In this document: piece after piece, positions 1-10,596 of the stretch | Position numbering within the stretch: the first letter of the stretch is position 1 | Layout: each line of letters opens with the position of its first letter | NCBI GenBank assembly: GCA_029706075.1 | Contig: JAINUG010000199.1 | Span: 1,488,001 to 1,552,000, forward strand | Length of the DNA stretch: 64,000 nt | From: Aldrovandia affinis | Taxonomy: Eukaryota > Chordata > Actinopteri > Notacanthiformes > Halosauridae | Reading direction: 5' to 3' | The notes under the pieces: generated by a model | Seen by the model: the letters and a program-made list of their open reading frames with translations, nothing else | The model's database searches: none | What the model was told of the DNA's origin: nothing | Program-made: the position numbers and the translations under genes

Positions 1-720
1 GGGTGACCAAGAACTCCATCCGTTCGGTGTGTTCTTCCATTATGCTGACCTGGAGAGGGATGGTCCGCTTCGTGATGTCACCAGATCCCAGCGGCTTGCC
101 TTCCAGGGCTGTGACTGACAGGGGGGAGTCCAACGTCACCAGGGGGATTTGCAGTTGCCGGGCGAGATTGAGGTTGATGAAATCCCCAGCCGCTCTGGAA
201 TCCAGTTTATGCGTTCCCGTTGGCGATTGTCCAGCTAGATGGTTAATGCCACAAGTTCTTCCCACTATCAATGTGCCCATGGATAACCAGTTAATCCTTG
301 AGCCCTTCGCCGTCGCCCACTGCAGAGCGGTCCCGGTGAGAAGAGAGGATTACATACGCTATCCGGAAGCGATCGATGGGGAATTGCGATGGTTGGAGTT
401 TGAACGCCAGCGAACACTGCGTGATGAAACCACGACATCCCGTGGGATTACTGTCGTTTCGTTCCGGTGCCGGGAGACGTGGTTCACGAGGTAAGCTGGC
501 TTGGGTGTTGTCCCTGGGTTCCGGGGGAGGCTGGGAGGCAGCGGTCGGGGGTTTGGTTAGCAGTAGTTCTGTGATGGTGTTGAACTGGCTGGCTGTTTGG
601 CGGCTAAATGTGTTAAGTTATTCCGTTAGCAGAGCGATAGCCTGGTCCTGCCGTCTGATGGATACTTCCTGGTGTGCTATTTGCATTAGGCTTACTGTGC
701 ACAAATATAACAGTGATCCT
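1..720 (-). pseudogene. Ty3/gypsy gag-protease fragment
   Basis: Read on the minus strand, about positions 700 to 250 give the C-terminal part of a gypsy-type Gag and positions 245 to 1 give the start of a retropepsin. The protease active site is recognisable as D-S-R-A-A-G, where the family has D-S-G-A-A-G, so the glycine after the catalytic Asp-Ser is lost. Downstream come the typical substrate-loop residues ending in a H-T-E-R motif. Several stops and frameshifts break the Gag part, for example before and after the retained L-Q-P-S stretch. The fragment runs off the left edge of the window, so RT and integrase may lie outside. No LTR is visible at the right end near 720, so it is a truncated copy. 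The gypsy-type assignment is fairly firm; the lineage is not. Confidence 0.7.
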
Positions 721-1599
721 ATTTGAATATATAGCAAATATGAAAAGTGTAACTTATTTTTTATGCAATGTCAACATACTGTATATGAAATATGAACAGA
801 ACATTTTGGAGATTTAAATAGTTTATAACTTGAAGATATTTATTTACATATCACAAGCACTCCATACTTTCATCAGACTTATGCTGACACTTGGCAACCT
901 TCCTGTCTTTAGCCACTGTGAATTTAACTGTATCCTTTAAGACCAACAAACGAGTAATTGAGTCCTGTTGAAAAAAACGAATGCATGTACTGTAACATTG
1001 TTGTACCCTATATTAACTATCGAACAGAATGGGAGTTCAGGGTTCACTGAAATCAATGAAACACGTGAAAATGTTTTTAAGTTATGTGGTTTGCCATTAA
1101 TATTTGTATTAATATTTGTCTTTGAGCTTGACAGTTGTTATTTTCCACTGATTCAGTTAAACAATACACTTTCTACTGGCAAAGAGAATACAAAATGATA
1201 TTTTTCTATTCCAGCATTCAACAAAGCTGAACTAGTATATCAAAATGTGACATCTGGGAAATGAATAAACAGTGAGTGAGAAGTGATTCAGAAACCCAAA
1301 TAGACTTTAAAAACAAGAGTAGGAAAAATTACTATTTTTAGACTAAGATCTCCAGGGTCTAAAATATAATCATTTTAGGCCATCCATTACATTAATTTTT
1401 AAGACCTATAAAAAATCATTAGACTTTTAAGAAATCATTAATTTACTGTGAATAGTGTTATTGATTTTTTGGAATTGGTAATTGTACTATCCTCTCATGC
1501 TATTGCAATGTCGCCCACAGCTGTGCAGTGCAGTGCAGTGCTTGCTCATGAGCCAGTGACTAATTTACCCTACTTATATTATCTTTCTGATAACAACTG
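721..1599. other. Anonymous AT-rich DNA
   Basis: No open frame with a recognisable product, no structural repeat and no transposon end seen. Short imperfect cagtg repeats occur around 1525-1542. Confidence 0.4.
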
Positions 1600-1818
1600 G
1601 TAACCTGTACAATAAGTGTCTGGCGGGTAGCTAGGGGATGCTGATTCAGCTGTAACTCATGGAATCCTGGCCAAGTTAATCCCACCCTACCCCAGTGGGA
1701 AATGTGTCTATGGATCTCCAACAGGCTACTGGCACAGCCATGATTTGAATGCCTGTAGCAATGTCTGCAGGGCCCAGAGTGCAAGAGCACATTTACAACC
1801 TGAGCCATCTGGGAGCCC
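1600..1818 (-). repeat. tRNA-derived SINE (degenerate)
   Basis: On the minus strand the unit begins near 1818 with a tRNA-like head. An A-box-like TGGCTCAGGTTG is followed about 50 nt later by a degenerate B box around cattcaaatcatgg. A pyrimidine/purine-mixed body with short gtgggatt and ccagttgtta segments follows toward 1600. This spacing is that of a Pol III internal promoter. No clear A-rich tail or target duplication was found, so both boundaries are approximate. It could instead be a fragment of another dispersed repeat. Confidence 0.5.
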
Positions 1819-2475
1819 AATGTTTCTGTTTTAAAATAATTTGTAAAGGTAATATGCAGCATTTATCAGCAAACATAGCAATTTTCTATTGCATTAAACA
1901 TTGTTTAGTAAAATGATCCCAACAGAGGATATTGGTTTCAACCACTGGACAATATATGAAGCAGTGAACCATCACTTTTTTTCGTTTTTTGCTTCAAATC
2001 TTCCCATTCCGTTGTGTTTAATGACAGCTGAATCCCATGCACTTTGTCCTATGACTACCACATTAGTCCTTAGCAATAGTGAAAGGCACTTTATAAATAT
2101 TTAATGAGCTGAAAAAAATAATTAAAGTCTGCTCAACTAAATTGTCATGCTACATTTTTGTGGTTTTCACTTCCCATGGTAAACTAACATTGAAAGCAAA
2201 ATATTTTGCATTTTTAATGGTTCATTGCCTTATTTTGTTTATCAGATTTGCTTGAGGAATATACAACATTTTCTAAGAATTCATGCTTACTTCCTCTTTC
2301 TATATACTTTCATTTTATTCATAACCTATGTTTCGTCGAATCTGCATGGATTTTATCATTTAAGGGACTCTGGTAAGGAATTTGATGATGGTTTCCTCCC
2401 TTATTTCCTGGTTGGAGTGCAATGTGTTTAGAATTAGTTCTGACACCAAGTTTAACATAACTGGTGTGTTGGCTT
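1819..2475. other. Anonymous AT-rich DNA
   Basis: Nothing recognisable on either strand. Short open frames here are not conserved-looking and lack motifs. Confidence 0.4.
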
Positions 2476-2706
2476 AATTCAACCCATAACACTCAAAGAG
2501 CCATTTGGACCCGGTTTCCACGGAAAAGAAAACACTGGGAGCCGCACCATTTTCTGTCGACGGGGGGGGGGGGGGTGCAAATGAATCGGTCGCAGCGAGA
2601 AAAAGCTGCGCCCGATTCAATTGGATACTTATTATTTATCGCGGAGCCGCAACATAAGGCTGAAAGAGCCGCATGCGGCTCCGGAGCCGCAGGTTGCCGA
2701 CCCCTG
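2476..2706 (-). mobile_element. Non-autonomous hAT MITE, one end lost
   Basis: This is the reverse-oriented relative of the complete 200-bp element at 17430-17629. It shares the caacccataacactcaaag segment, a ccgattcaattggatactt core, the gcatgcggctccggagccg palindrome and the terminal ggttgccgacccctg. The left terminal inverted repeat is truncated: only caacccataac remains. A run of about 14 G residues near 2563-2576 interrupts the body. Its right end at 2706 abuts the endogenous retrovirus leader directly. No 8-bp duplication can be matched because one end is missing. Confidence 0.75.
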
Positions 2707-3056
2707 GCCTAGGTGGTAGCACTCCCGGTCTCCGGGACGGGGTTCAAGTCCCTGAGGTGTCTCTAATTAGTGTTAGGTTGGAGCCTAACGTGCCGAAAAC
2801 GGCACACGTGAGGAACTGTTTTCTATTAGGTGAGAAGCTTAAAGTGTAAGGGTTACGCGTGGAACTTCTTAGGGGGAGGTTTGAGGTTTGACAAATAATT
2901 TATTATTATAAGTGTTTGTGAACAATTGCCTCTGGGATTTACCTGGGGAGAATTTACAAAAGAAACGAAAAGTAGCCGAGTGTTTATTCATAGTATGAGT
3001 GAATAAAAAATGAATGTGACATGAATGCAATTGCGCCTGAGTATGAGTGAATAAAA
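2707..3056 (+). other. Putative ERV leader with tRNA-like segment
   Basis: Untranslated stretch between the hAT MITE and the Gag fragment. Positions 2707-2760 resemble part of a tRNA: a stem with arms tccc and ggga, then a perfect B-box-like ggttcaagtcc flanked by pairing cgggg and ccctg. It could be a misplaced primer-binding or tRNA-derived remnant. A second small feature is a repeated tatgagtgaataaaa at about 2994 and 3041. No start codon context or LTR end is clear, so assigning this stretch to the retrovirus rests on position. Confidence 0.35.
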
Positions 3057-3488
3057 GTGCACGTAAAAATTTTGGACTGTGTGCAAAATAAAAACGAAAT
3101 GATAATGGCGTACCTAATCCGTCTTAAAAAAGTGTTTAATGCTACCAGTGGTCTTGAACCACCTGCAAATAATAACGATGGGGTTTATGAACAACAGCTG
3201 AAAAATGCGTTCTTGAACGGCCTCACTCCTGCATTAACAATGTTAATTAAAAGATATGTAATTACGTGGGCAACGTGTCGATTGCAAGTGATAATAGAAC
3301 ATGCTATTCACTTCGAGCAAACGGCTAGGGAAGACCAATTAAAAGGAAGCAAAAAATTACTACTATTGAATGTGACGAAAATGGGTTGTATAGGTACTAT
3401 TGGAAATAGCTTTGGGAATCCTATACAATTGATAGATTGGTATTACACATGGGAATTGATATACTGCCAGTCATGCACAACTGTGTGA
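3057..3488 (+). pseudogene. gag: ERV Gag capsid C-terminal fragment
   Basis: This frame encodes 143 residues that resemble the C-terminal capsid region of gammaretrovirus-like Gag. It has a Y-L-I-R-L-K-K-V-F segment near residue 19, a Q-L-K-N-A-F-L-N-G-L segment near residue 46, and a helix rich in I-I-E-H-A-I-H-F-E near residue 83. The matrix region and the nucleocapsid zinc knuckle are missing. The last 30 residues no longer look like Gag and probably read through degenerate sequence. The Met used here is only the first in frame, not a native start. Function would be particle assembly; the copy is a relic. Confidence 0.65.
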
Positions 3489-3879
3489 ATTTATTCTGTC
3501 CGAGCAGACAGCCCCAGCAAACTCTTATAGCACTGCTGTCTTCTTACCCCTGACCAAGACATTTAGAATATGAGTGTTTCTGGAACATGCCGCAAATAAA
3601 CGAAACGAGATGTTTAGGCACCATATATAGTTGACCGAAATTTACTGGAATTCTAGTAAACTTGAGTGAAGAGCAGAAATGATTATTTGAACAAATCAGG
3701 CAGCCGCATATTTCATTATCGAAAATGACCGAATGTGAATGGGAAGATGTGGGTTCTTGGGTTAGAGAAATGCCGCCTGGTAGGGAGTGCAGACATAAAT
3801 CCAAGGTTGTAAAAATATCATTCTTTGCCTGTACAACGCTGTGTGCATACACAACTGCAATTTGAACCATACAGCACGC

Positions 3880-6016
3880 TGCTAGCTCTTTCCGATGACC
3901 ATCTGACTCCTGAAGTCAACGAAGCCTTTGAGCATGTAAAACAGGTTTGGAGGTAAGCAAAGACCAATTGCTTATTACTCCACAGAACTAGATCCTGTAG
4001 CACGAGGACTGCCATGCTACAGAAGCAGCTGTAGAAGCAGCAGCATTAGCAGAAAAAGCCTCACAAACCATAGTGTTATACCAACCATTGACACTGATGG
4101 TACCACATGTAGTTTCTGTATTACTACTGCAAACAAAACAGTAGGCAGGGGATTAGGCACCCCGAACCTAGTGTTTAACAGGCGGCGGCGGAATTGCAAA
4201 GTTCCGAGGGCACGTTAAAGATGTTTTATAGTGCCGGGGAGAAGACTGAAGGCCCCCGTGTCTGATGAAGTATGAATGGACATACTGCCGTGGTACCGTC
4301 TAGTCGGCATGGCTGTCGCATGTAAGTATGCAGGCAGTACGTGGTACGTGGATGACAGTCCACACCTAGCAGAGGGGCGTAAGAGACGACCTCTGTGAAC
4401 AGGCAAGGCTGGTGAAAATGGTCAAAGTTTCTATACCCATAGCGAAGTGGGATAGGGATCAGACCGTCGGTTCCTAACTGGGTGGTTAACAGCTACTACG
4501 GGGTCTGGGATCGCTATCGACTGGGTCACCGGCCGGTCGGATTGCAGATGGCATTAAGACCATGAGAAATGGCCGCCGCGTCCGGCTCAATGTACAGTCA
4601 GGCCACTATAAACTGAAACCGAATGCGTTAGTAAGTGAGTAGTGCTTTCTGTGATCAGTATTTTTGAAAAGAAAATTTGGGAAGCAGAGAGGCTGAGGGC
4701 CCTTCACTCCGAGGAGTCGGGGGGGAGGAACTCAGCGGAAAGGGATCCAGCCTGGAGCTGCGCCCCAGAGAGAGGGAGGCTCGAAGGATCAAAGTGACAT
4801 TCTTGTCACCAGCAAGACAGCTGAGCTGTATGGCGACTCTACTAACAGCTCCTAATCTAACAATTGTAAGATGCACCACACTTAATCCGGCTACCTTGCT
4901 GACAACTGCTGAGGATGGAGATCCTCACGATTGTGTAGCTGAAACATCTAGGTCTGTGGCAGCACGCCCCGGGTTAATGGACACACCCATTCATGACGCA
5001 GAAGTAACATTCTATGTGGATGGATCCTGAAAAAAGAATGACTTCAACAGGGTAAACCAATAACGCATGCACCATTGATACTGGAACTGATAGTGGCATT
5101 ACAGAAACCCAAAACACTGACGAGATGTAAATGTGTAGCACATACGAAAGGAACAGATGAGGTGTCCCTGGGGAATGCATTCGCAGACTGTGCTGCAAAA
5201 GAAGCAGCTGCAGACACTCAGGGAGTGTTTAAAGAGATTGATTGCGTCACTCTCGATTACACTCTCTTGAGAGACATGCAACATGAAGCAGGGGGTACCA
5301 GAGAAAAGGATGTGGGGCAACCAAAAATGGCCTGAGAATGAAACTGGCCTGTGGGTGGGCCCAGAAAAGAAACCTGTATTACCGAGATCTTTGTTTACCA
5401 TAGCTGCAGAGTTGAGTCATGGCATATGTCATGTCTCAAGAGGAGGGATGGTAGATATGATAAACAAACGTTATACAACGTTTGGATTTACAAACTACAA
5501 AAATTTTTTTTGTAAAAGGTGTTTAACATGTTTTGACTATTTGAATCTTGGATGATGGATTTCATCCACCTCACACCAAGTGAGGGGAAAAAGTGCTGCT
5601 TAGTAATGATTGACCCATTCTCAGGTTGGGTAGAAGCATACCCTACCTCAAAAATTGATGCACAACTGTGGCAAAAATAATTTGTAGAGAAATAATACCT
5701 AGATGGGAAAAGCCTATCACCTACCGCAATTTGGAGATAGAATATCAGAGGATAATCCCACAGTGGCAGAGTATATGAAGAAAATGTTATCTAATAAACA
5801 AGAAATGTGTAAACTCTTACAGCTGGAATACCAAAAGAAAAGCTGCAGGTCGGGGACTGGGTACTGATTAAAGATCCAAGGCACAAGGCGTGGTATCAAC
5901 TAAAGTGGAAAGGGCCGTATCAGGTGCTACTAACAACTCCAACAGCAGTAAAGATTGCCAAGCGATCCACCTGGGTGCATCTGTCCCACTGTAAAAAGGT
6001 AACAAAGGGTGAGTAG
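3880..6016 (+). pseudogene. pol: ERV Pol remnants: RT tail, RNase H, integrase
   Basis: Pieces of a gammaretrovirus-type Pol occur in order. Around 3895-4010 is the RT connection region, with the R-P-I-A-Y-Y-S pattern. At 4828-5030 is the start of RNase H, ending in F-Y-V-D-G-S with its first catalytic Asp. At 5100-5330 RNase H continues, with A-H-T-K-G-T-D and N-A-F-A-D. At 5410-5535 is the integrase zinc-binding region, with an H-x(3)-H-type start and C-x2-C end. At 5555-5680 is the start of the integrase core, with its first Asp in M-M-D-F-I-H. At 5851-6013 is the C-terminal DNA-binding domain, with K-W-K-G-P-Y. The RT palm and fingers and most of the integrase core are deleted. Multiple frameshifts and stops separate the pieces. 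Upstream of 3880 the frame is too degraded to assign. Confidence 0.75.
4141..4795. other. Unidentified ~650-bp insertion in ERV pol
   Basis: The retroviral RT-RNase H connection breaks near 4140 and resumes near 4795. The 650 bp between are more GC-rich than their surroundings and match nothing I recognise. No terminal repeats or target duplication are evident. A short frame at 4677-4795 reads into the resumed pol frame. It may be displaced retroviral sequence, for example from gag, or an unknown element. Confidence 0.4.
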
Positions 6017-6076
6017 GTACCTACAAAAGTTGTGCTCAGAAGGGAGAAGTCGGGCTACAAAGGGAGGTGTGAAATA

Positions 6077-7435
6077 TAGAACACACCTGTCTCAAAACCG
6101 GTGAAGCAAACAACCCTCTTACTGGGATTTAAACACAGCTATGGCGAACCTCCAGTGGCGGGCAGTGGGGTCTTTGACCATATTGATGATAATCACGGTA
6201 AGAGGGAAGAGATTTGTAAAAGCACAGCACAGAGCGTAAACAAGACCAACTGTTACGTATGCACACATCTACAGGCATCATCCGTAGCACCAAGGGTGAC
6301 TGTGGACCAACCCTCGGGAATTGGAATAAATGTGTCCTGGACTGTAACATGTGCCATAGGGCTCTCAACTCATACAGGAACACTTCAATACTTTGACCCA
6401 ACCCACAAAATTACAACCAAAGTGAACTGCTACGAATATACTGACGGGAATAAATTGCACTGATTGACAAGGTTTATTACAAACCTCATGACAACATTTG
6501 ATTACGCCCATTATGGTAGTACCATATACCCCGCATAAGACCTTTATAAAATGTGTACGAGGGAAGGGAACAGTCCTGGTGGGGGAGACATCCCAATGCG
6601 ATGGGACAGTGTACTCCTACTGTAAGAATAGAATCACCGGAACGCCCTTAAAGGAGACAAGGTGTTCCACGTTAGCACCTACAGAAAACGGCACTAGGGC
6701 AGTGGATGGGTGGTACTGGCTTTGCGGACACAATGTGTACATAGCTCTGCCTAAGAAGTGGCATGGAACTTGTGCATATGTAATGCTAACTGACAATACA
6801 TGGGTAATAAGCGCTAAAACACAGGGTCGTGCAAAAAGATCCTTAGAGGATAAGCATGATGCAATATGGGGAAGTAATGTTCCAGAAGATCACAAACGTT
6901 GGAGTACAGGGAACAAAGCGGTTCTTAGTATTTTTCCCCAAATGGGGGTGGGCAAATTAATGTTAAGGGTAGAGACAATAAACTACCGCCTGAGTGCATT
7001 GATCAATTTCACACTGAATAAAAGGAGAAAAAAACGAGTTAACTGCACTTAGATTAATGACAATTCAAAATCGTATGGTCCTGACCTCATGACTGCCTCC
7101 CAGGGAGGAGTATGCCACATAATTGGAACTGCGTGTTGTACCTACATACCTGATAATGATGCGGATGGTAAAACCATAGATCAAGCTATGGAAGGTCTTA
7201 AGAAATTAGCCCTGGCGCAACAAAAAGACCTGATGACTGATGATGATCACCCAAATGATGCAAAGTACCCCAGCGTATCAGGCTTTGGCCCTGGAGGAGA
7301 GGGAAACTGATGAGTATGACAACCTAGAGTCTGAAGAAGGACAATCTGACTCTGGGAATGAAGAGATAATTGATCCTCCAGACTATGACGATACTGCCAT
7401 GGCCTTGCAAAACTTGTTTAAAGATGTTTAAGCTT
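6077..7435 (+). pseudogene. env: ERV envelope remnant with CX6CC motif
   Basis: Three overlapping frames give parts of a retroviral envelope: a surface-subunit-like part (6101-6463 and 6498-6825) with several Cys and N-glycosylation sites, a basic R-A-K-R cleavage-like site near 6830-6843, and a transmembrane subunit. At about 7107-7133 the motif C-H-I-I-G-T-A-C-C fits the CX6CC that covalently links subunits in gamma-type envelopes. Directly after the following helix the frame passes into an acidic, Asp/Glu-rich tail (7290-7430), so the hydrophobic membrane anchor appears deleted. A stop near 6462, a frame break near 7050 and another near 7300 disable it. Membrane fusion and receptor binding would be the family role; this copy cannot serve it. 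Confidence 0.7.
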
Positions 7436-7516
7436 CTGCATTGAAATAAACTTGCTACGCGCAAAATGTGAAAGTATTTTATGACTATATGGGATAAAAT
7501 CATAAAAAGGAGGGAT

Positions 7517-7910
7517 TGATAGAGAAATTCTGTGTTTAAAAATTGTTTCGGAATAACTTCACATACTTGTACTGTTTCTTAGGGCTGTTTTTGCAGAGAG
7601 CTAGCTAAACCGCCACAGTCGAGGTCAGAGCAGTGTGCCTTGCCAAAAGATTACAGGGGTTGTCTCAGAGAGGAAAGAAAACAACCGTCTCTTGATGGGC
7701 GAGGCTATAGCATTTGTCTAAATTATTGTGTATAAGAAGTGTTCTCTCCGGAAATGATTTGTTCATTTGCCTGGCAGAGAGGCGGTGAACCCTGAATGCA
7801 TTTGGTTGAATAAACTCTGTTGAAAATTGGTTGTATGTTCTGTTTTCTCATTTGGTGCAAGTGTTCTCTATTCACTTTGAAGGTCTTCTGAATTTCGTGA
7901 ACCTAACACA
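7517..7910 (+). repeat. ERV 3' LTR
   Basis: 394 bp beginning TGATAGAG directly after a polypurine tract (aaaaaggaggga, 7504-7515) and ending CTAACACA. It contains a TATA-like tataagaag at 7731 and a polyadenylation signal AATAAA at 7809-7814, spaced as U3-R-U5. The right flank at 7911 is LINE coding sequence. The partner 5' LTR is not in the window, so no target duplication can be checked. Confidence 0.75.
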
Positions 7911-9235
7911 GCCCGTAGGAGTGACGAAGTCTACAGTAGACTTACCTCACTAAATTTCTGGCTGGCTAACTGGTGTACTGATAACGACTTGGGCTTCATA
8001 GACAATTTGCCTACTTTTTGGGGAAAGCCTGGCTTACTGAAGAGAGACAGACTCCACCCGAGCTGGAGAGGTACTCTTCTACTATCTAGAAACCTTTCCC
8101 ATAGTCTAAACTCACAAAAAAAATTACTTTTCAGAGCTCTAGCCAGGCAGCAGACTTCTGGTCCTAAACTACTGTCTGTCTGCTGTTATAAATAAAAAGC
8201 TATCTGAGCACACTGGTTATCGTGGCATTTGTGTGCGTAATCTTATTTATATTCAAACCTATCAGCCTGCTGTAAGTGTTGCCTGTAATAAGACATCTCT
8301 TAAATCTGGATTGTTAAATGTTAGATCACTTTCCCCCAAGGCGGTTCTTGTGAACGAAGTAATCACTGACCATTGTTTTGACCTGGTTAGTTTGACTGAA
8401 AGCTGGCTTAGGCCTGACGAATACAGTGCATTTAATGAGGCATCTCCTGATGGTTATGCTAGTGCGGTTAACGCCGCATCTATCCGGTAGAAGGGGTGAT
8501 GTTGCTGTGATTTACTGTATGTGACAAAATGTAGTTTCACACCTAAATGTGGGGATACGTTATCCTCTTTTTGAAGCACTTGCTATGCTTTCTGGACGGT
8601 CAAAAGACAAAGTTACCCCAGTGAAATCCTTCCCGTTAGTAACTATTTGTAGACCACCTGGACTGTTTTTATCAAGCTTGGCAACTATGGCAGATAAAGT
8701 TGTGATCGTTGGAGATTTCAACATACAGTACATGTTGATAATGACAGTGATTCTCTAGGAATGGCTTTTGCAGCTATTATTGACTCTGTTTTATTCAAAA
8801 ACCATGTCTGAACCAACCCACTGCCACAACCATACCTTAGATTTAGTGTTATCCTATGGTATCAATGTTGAGAATATCATTGTGTCTCCCCATAATCCTG
8901 TACTATCGGATCACTTTTTGATTACTTTTGAAATTCAGGTAAATATTCCTATTAAGTCAGAACCTAGATACTATTCCAGCTGCTCTATAAATTCATTGAT
9001 GGCTTCAAAATTTACAAGCATACTTCCAGAGTCGTTATTATCAAGTAAGGATCCAAACAGCTTTTTATCAATTGATCATCTAACAGATGCAATAAATCAT
9101 ATTTTATGAAATACACTTGATGCTGTTGCACCCCTCAAGAGGAAAAAATGCAGTCAGAAGAAACTTGCACCCTGGTGTACTGACCATACCCGTTAGAATA
9201 ACAGTGAAACCAGTTAGGATCTTTATACAAGACAC
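7911..9235 (+). mobile_element. L2-like LINE fragment: ORF1 end and endonuclease
   Basis: Plus-strand reading starts at the retroviral LTR inside an ORF1 esterase-like tail, with [10 protein letters not shown] (DxxH type) near 8050. After a spacer comes an APE-type endonuclease: L-L-N-V-R-S-L at about 8310, T-E-S-W-L near 8395, V-G-D-F-N near 8710, and L-S-D-H near 8905. A linker with A-P-W-C-T-D-H follows near 9165. These motifs and their spacing fit the L2/CR1 branch of non-LTR elements. The copy is broken by stops and frameshifts at about 8200, 8490, 8755 and 9110, and the reverse transcriptase is missing. The minus-strand LINE at 13690-16005 begins at nearly the point where this one stops, so both may belong to one family. 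Confidence 0.75.
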
Positions 9236-10196
9236 TTATCCATAGCCTACATCTTGCCAGAACCAGGTAAACCACACTGTTATGTTTATTACAAATGTAA
9301 TGTTATCTACCATGATTTGAAGACACATATGATTTAATGCCTTTGGATTTAGTTTCTACAAGTTGTGCAGAAATTGCAGTTGTTTCTTTAATAGATTTAA
9401 TTTTCACCTACAACCAAAATATTTTGTTCATGACTGACCTGTGGATCTGTGGCGTTTAGAGATGCAGGATATCACTAACCGGTATGGCAGGCCAAAACAC
9501 TATATAGACTATGTGTTATATTATTTTTTGATATGTAAAAGGTTAAAACTGAAGATGGAACAGGTAGAACAATTTGACCATGGATGTGGGCATTTTTTCC
9601 CGGTGCGGCTTTGTCGTTGCTGAAAGCCTTGCAAAACAATGTAGAGATGTGAGCCTACTATAGACCTAAGCCAAAAATTTTTTTTATTATTCATCTTTGC
9701 TGCCGTTTCTACTGCAGTCAATGAGAGCTCATAGCTCTGGGAGAAAAGATGGCTCCCAATGAGACATGAAAGGTTTAATTCAGCAAAATGATTGATTCCA
9801 GAACAGAGCCCTGGGGTAATCAATATCATGCATTCCTCAGGAAAGAAAATGCTCATAAATTCCAGACCCATCCGCTGCCCCAATGCATTAAAATGCAAGG
9901 CGTCCGTGTAGAGTATGCAATGTAACCTGTAGAAATGCAAAGTTCCCAGCTATTCATTTGCATTAGAAGAACAATTTTACTGTATTGTACATTATTTTAC
10001 CTACTTTACTCTGAATCCAACCAGGAAAATCAGCCCCAGATCTGAGCTGAAGCCTGGTTCTTCTCTATTATCTAACTGTGGAACTCTTGCATCCTCTTTG
10101 TTTCTTCATTGCTAGGAGGGCCATGATGGCTTTTCAGGCAGTTTGATTATTTTAACTGCCATTGGGAAGGTCATGTCACACCCAGTCCCTGAATTT
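9236..10196. other. Anonymous DNA
   Basis: No recognisable coding motif or transposon end. The 139-codon minus frame at 9521-9940 has no domain signature and biased, low-complexity content, so I do not call it a gene. Confidence 0.4.
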
Positions 10197-10592
10197 TCAT
10201 AAATAAAATAAATATCAGCATACACTGTCTGTTGCTGGCAGATCGCAACCGTAAACACAGACAAGATGCGATATAATGTCGGGACATTGTTTACGCTGCG
10301 ATTTCACACATGGCCCCACGCCCCTCCCCGAGACTAGCACCTAGTTACCATGTCAATAGAAGAGGGACGGTACTAACAGGTAAAAAAGAGAGGAAAAGGT
10401 TTACTTTTGGTCTAATTAACCTAATTTAAAAAATCTCATATTATTTGCCGGTGCTCAAATCTGAAAGTCACGATTCCAAGGTCTCTGTCAATGTTTTTGC
10501 CGCGTGTGTATGATAAAATCTTGCGACGTTAGAAATAGTAATATACTTTTATTGCTGCTGGGATCGTCGGCGATCCCGTCGACCTCAGGGGG
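10197..10592 (+). mobile_element. piggyBac-like MITE, right-end fragment
   Basis: About 395 bp nearly identical to the right parts of the elements ending at 55259 and 61460. They share the atcagcatacac start, the cgcaaccgtaaacacagac block, the aggtttacttttggtc block and the end gtcgacctcaggggg followed by TTAA (10593-10596). A subterminal hairpin gggatcg/cgatccc lies at 10560-10577. The left end is missing. Confidence 0.75.
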
Positions 10593-10596
10593 TTAA

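Larger units (their letters stand above)
2707..7910 (+). mobile_element. Endogenous retrovirus, gamma/epsilon type, defective
   Basis: In plus-strand order the locus holds a Gag capsid-like segment, an RT tail and connection region, RNase H, integrase pieces, an envelope remnant with a CX6CC motif, a polypurine tract (7504-7515) and a 3' LTR. The order gag-pol-env and the CX6CC transmembrane motif are those of gammaretrovirus-like (class I) and related fish elements. The 5' LTR is absent; the leader abuts a hAT MITE at 2706. All reading frames carry stops, frameshifts or deletions, including most of RT, much of the integrase core and the envelope membrane anchor. An insertion of unknown origin lies inside pol. 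The right end falls inside ORF1 of an L2-like LINE. No infectious or coding potential is visible. Confidence 0.85.

Noticed and set aside
2707-2770. A functional tRNA gene
   Set aside because: No complete cloverleaf: the acceptor and D arms are not formed and the anticodon loop lacks a standard layout, despite a good B box.
9521-9940. A 139-codon minus-strand gene
   Set aside because: No domain, no neighbouring exon or promoter logic, and composition as expected for chance.
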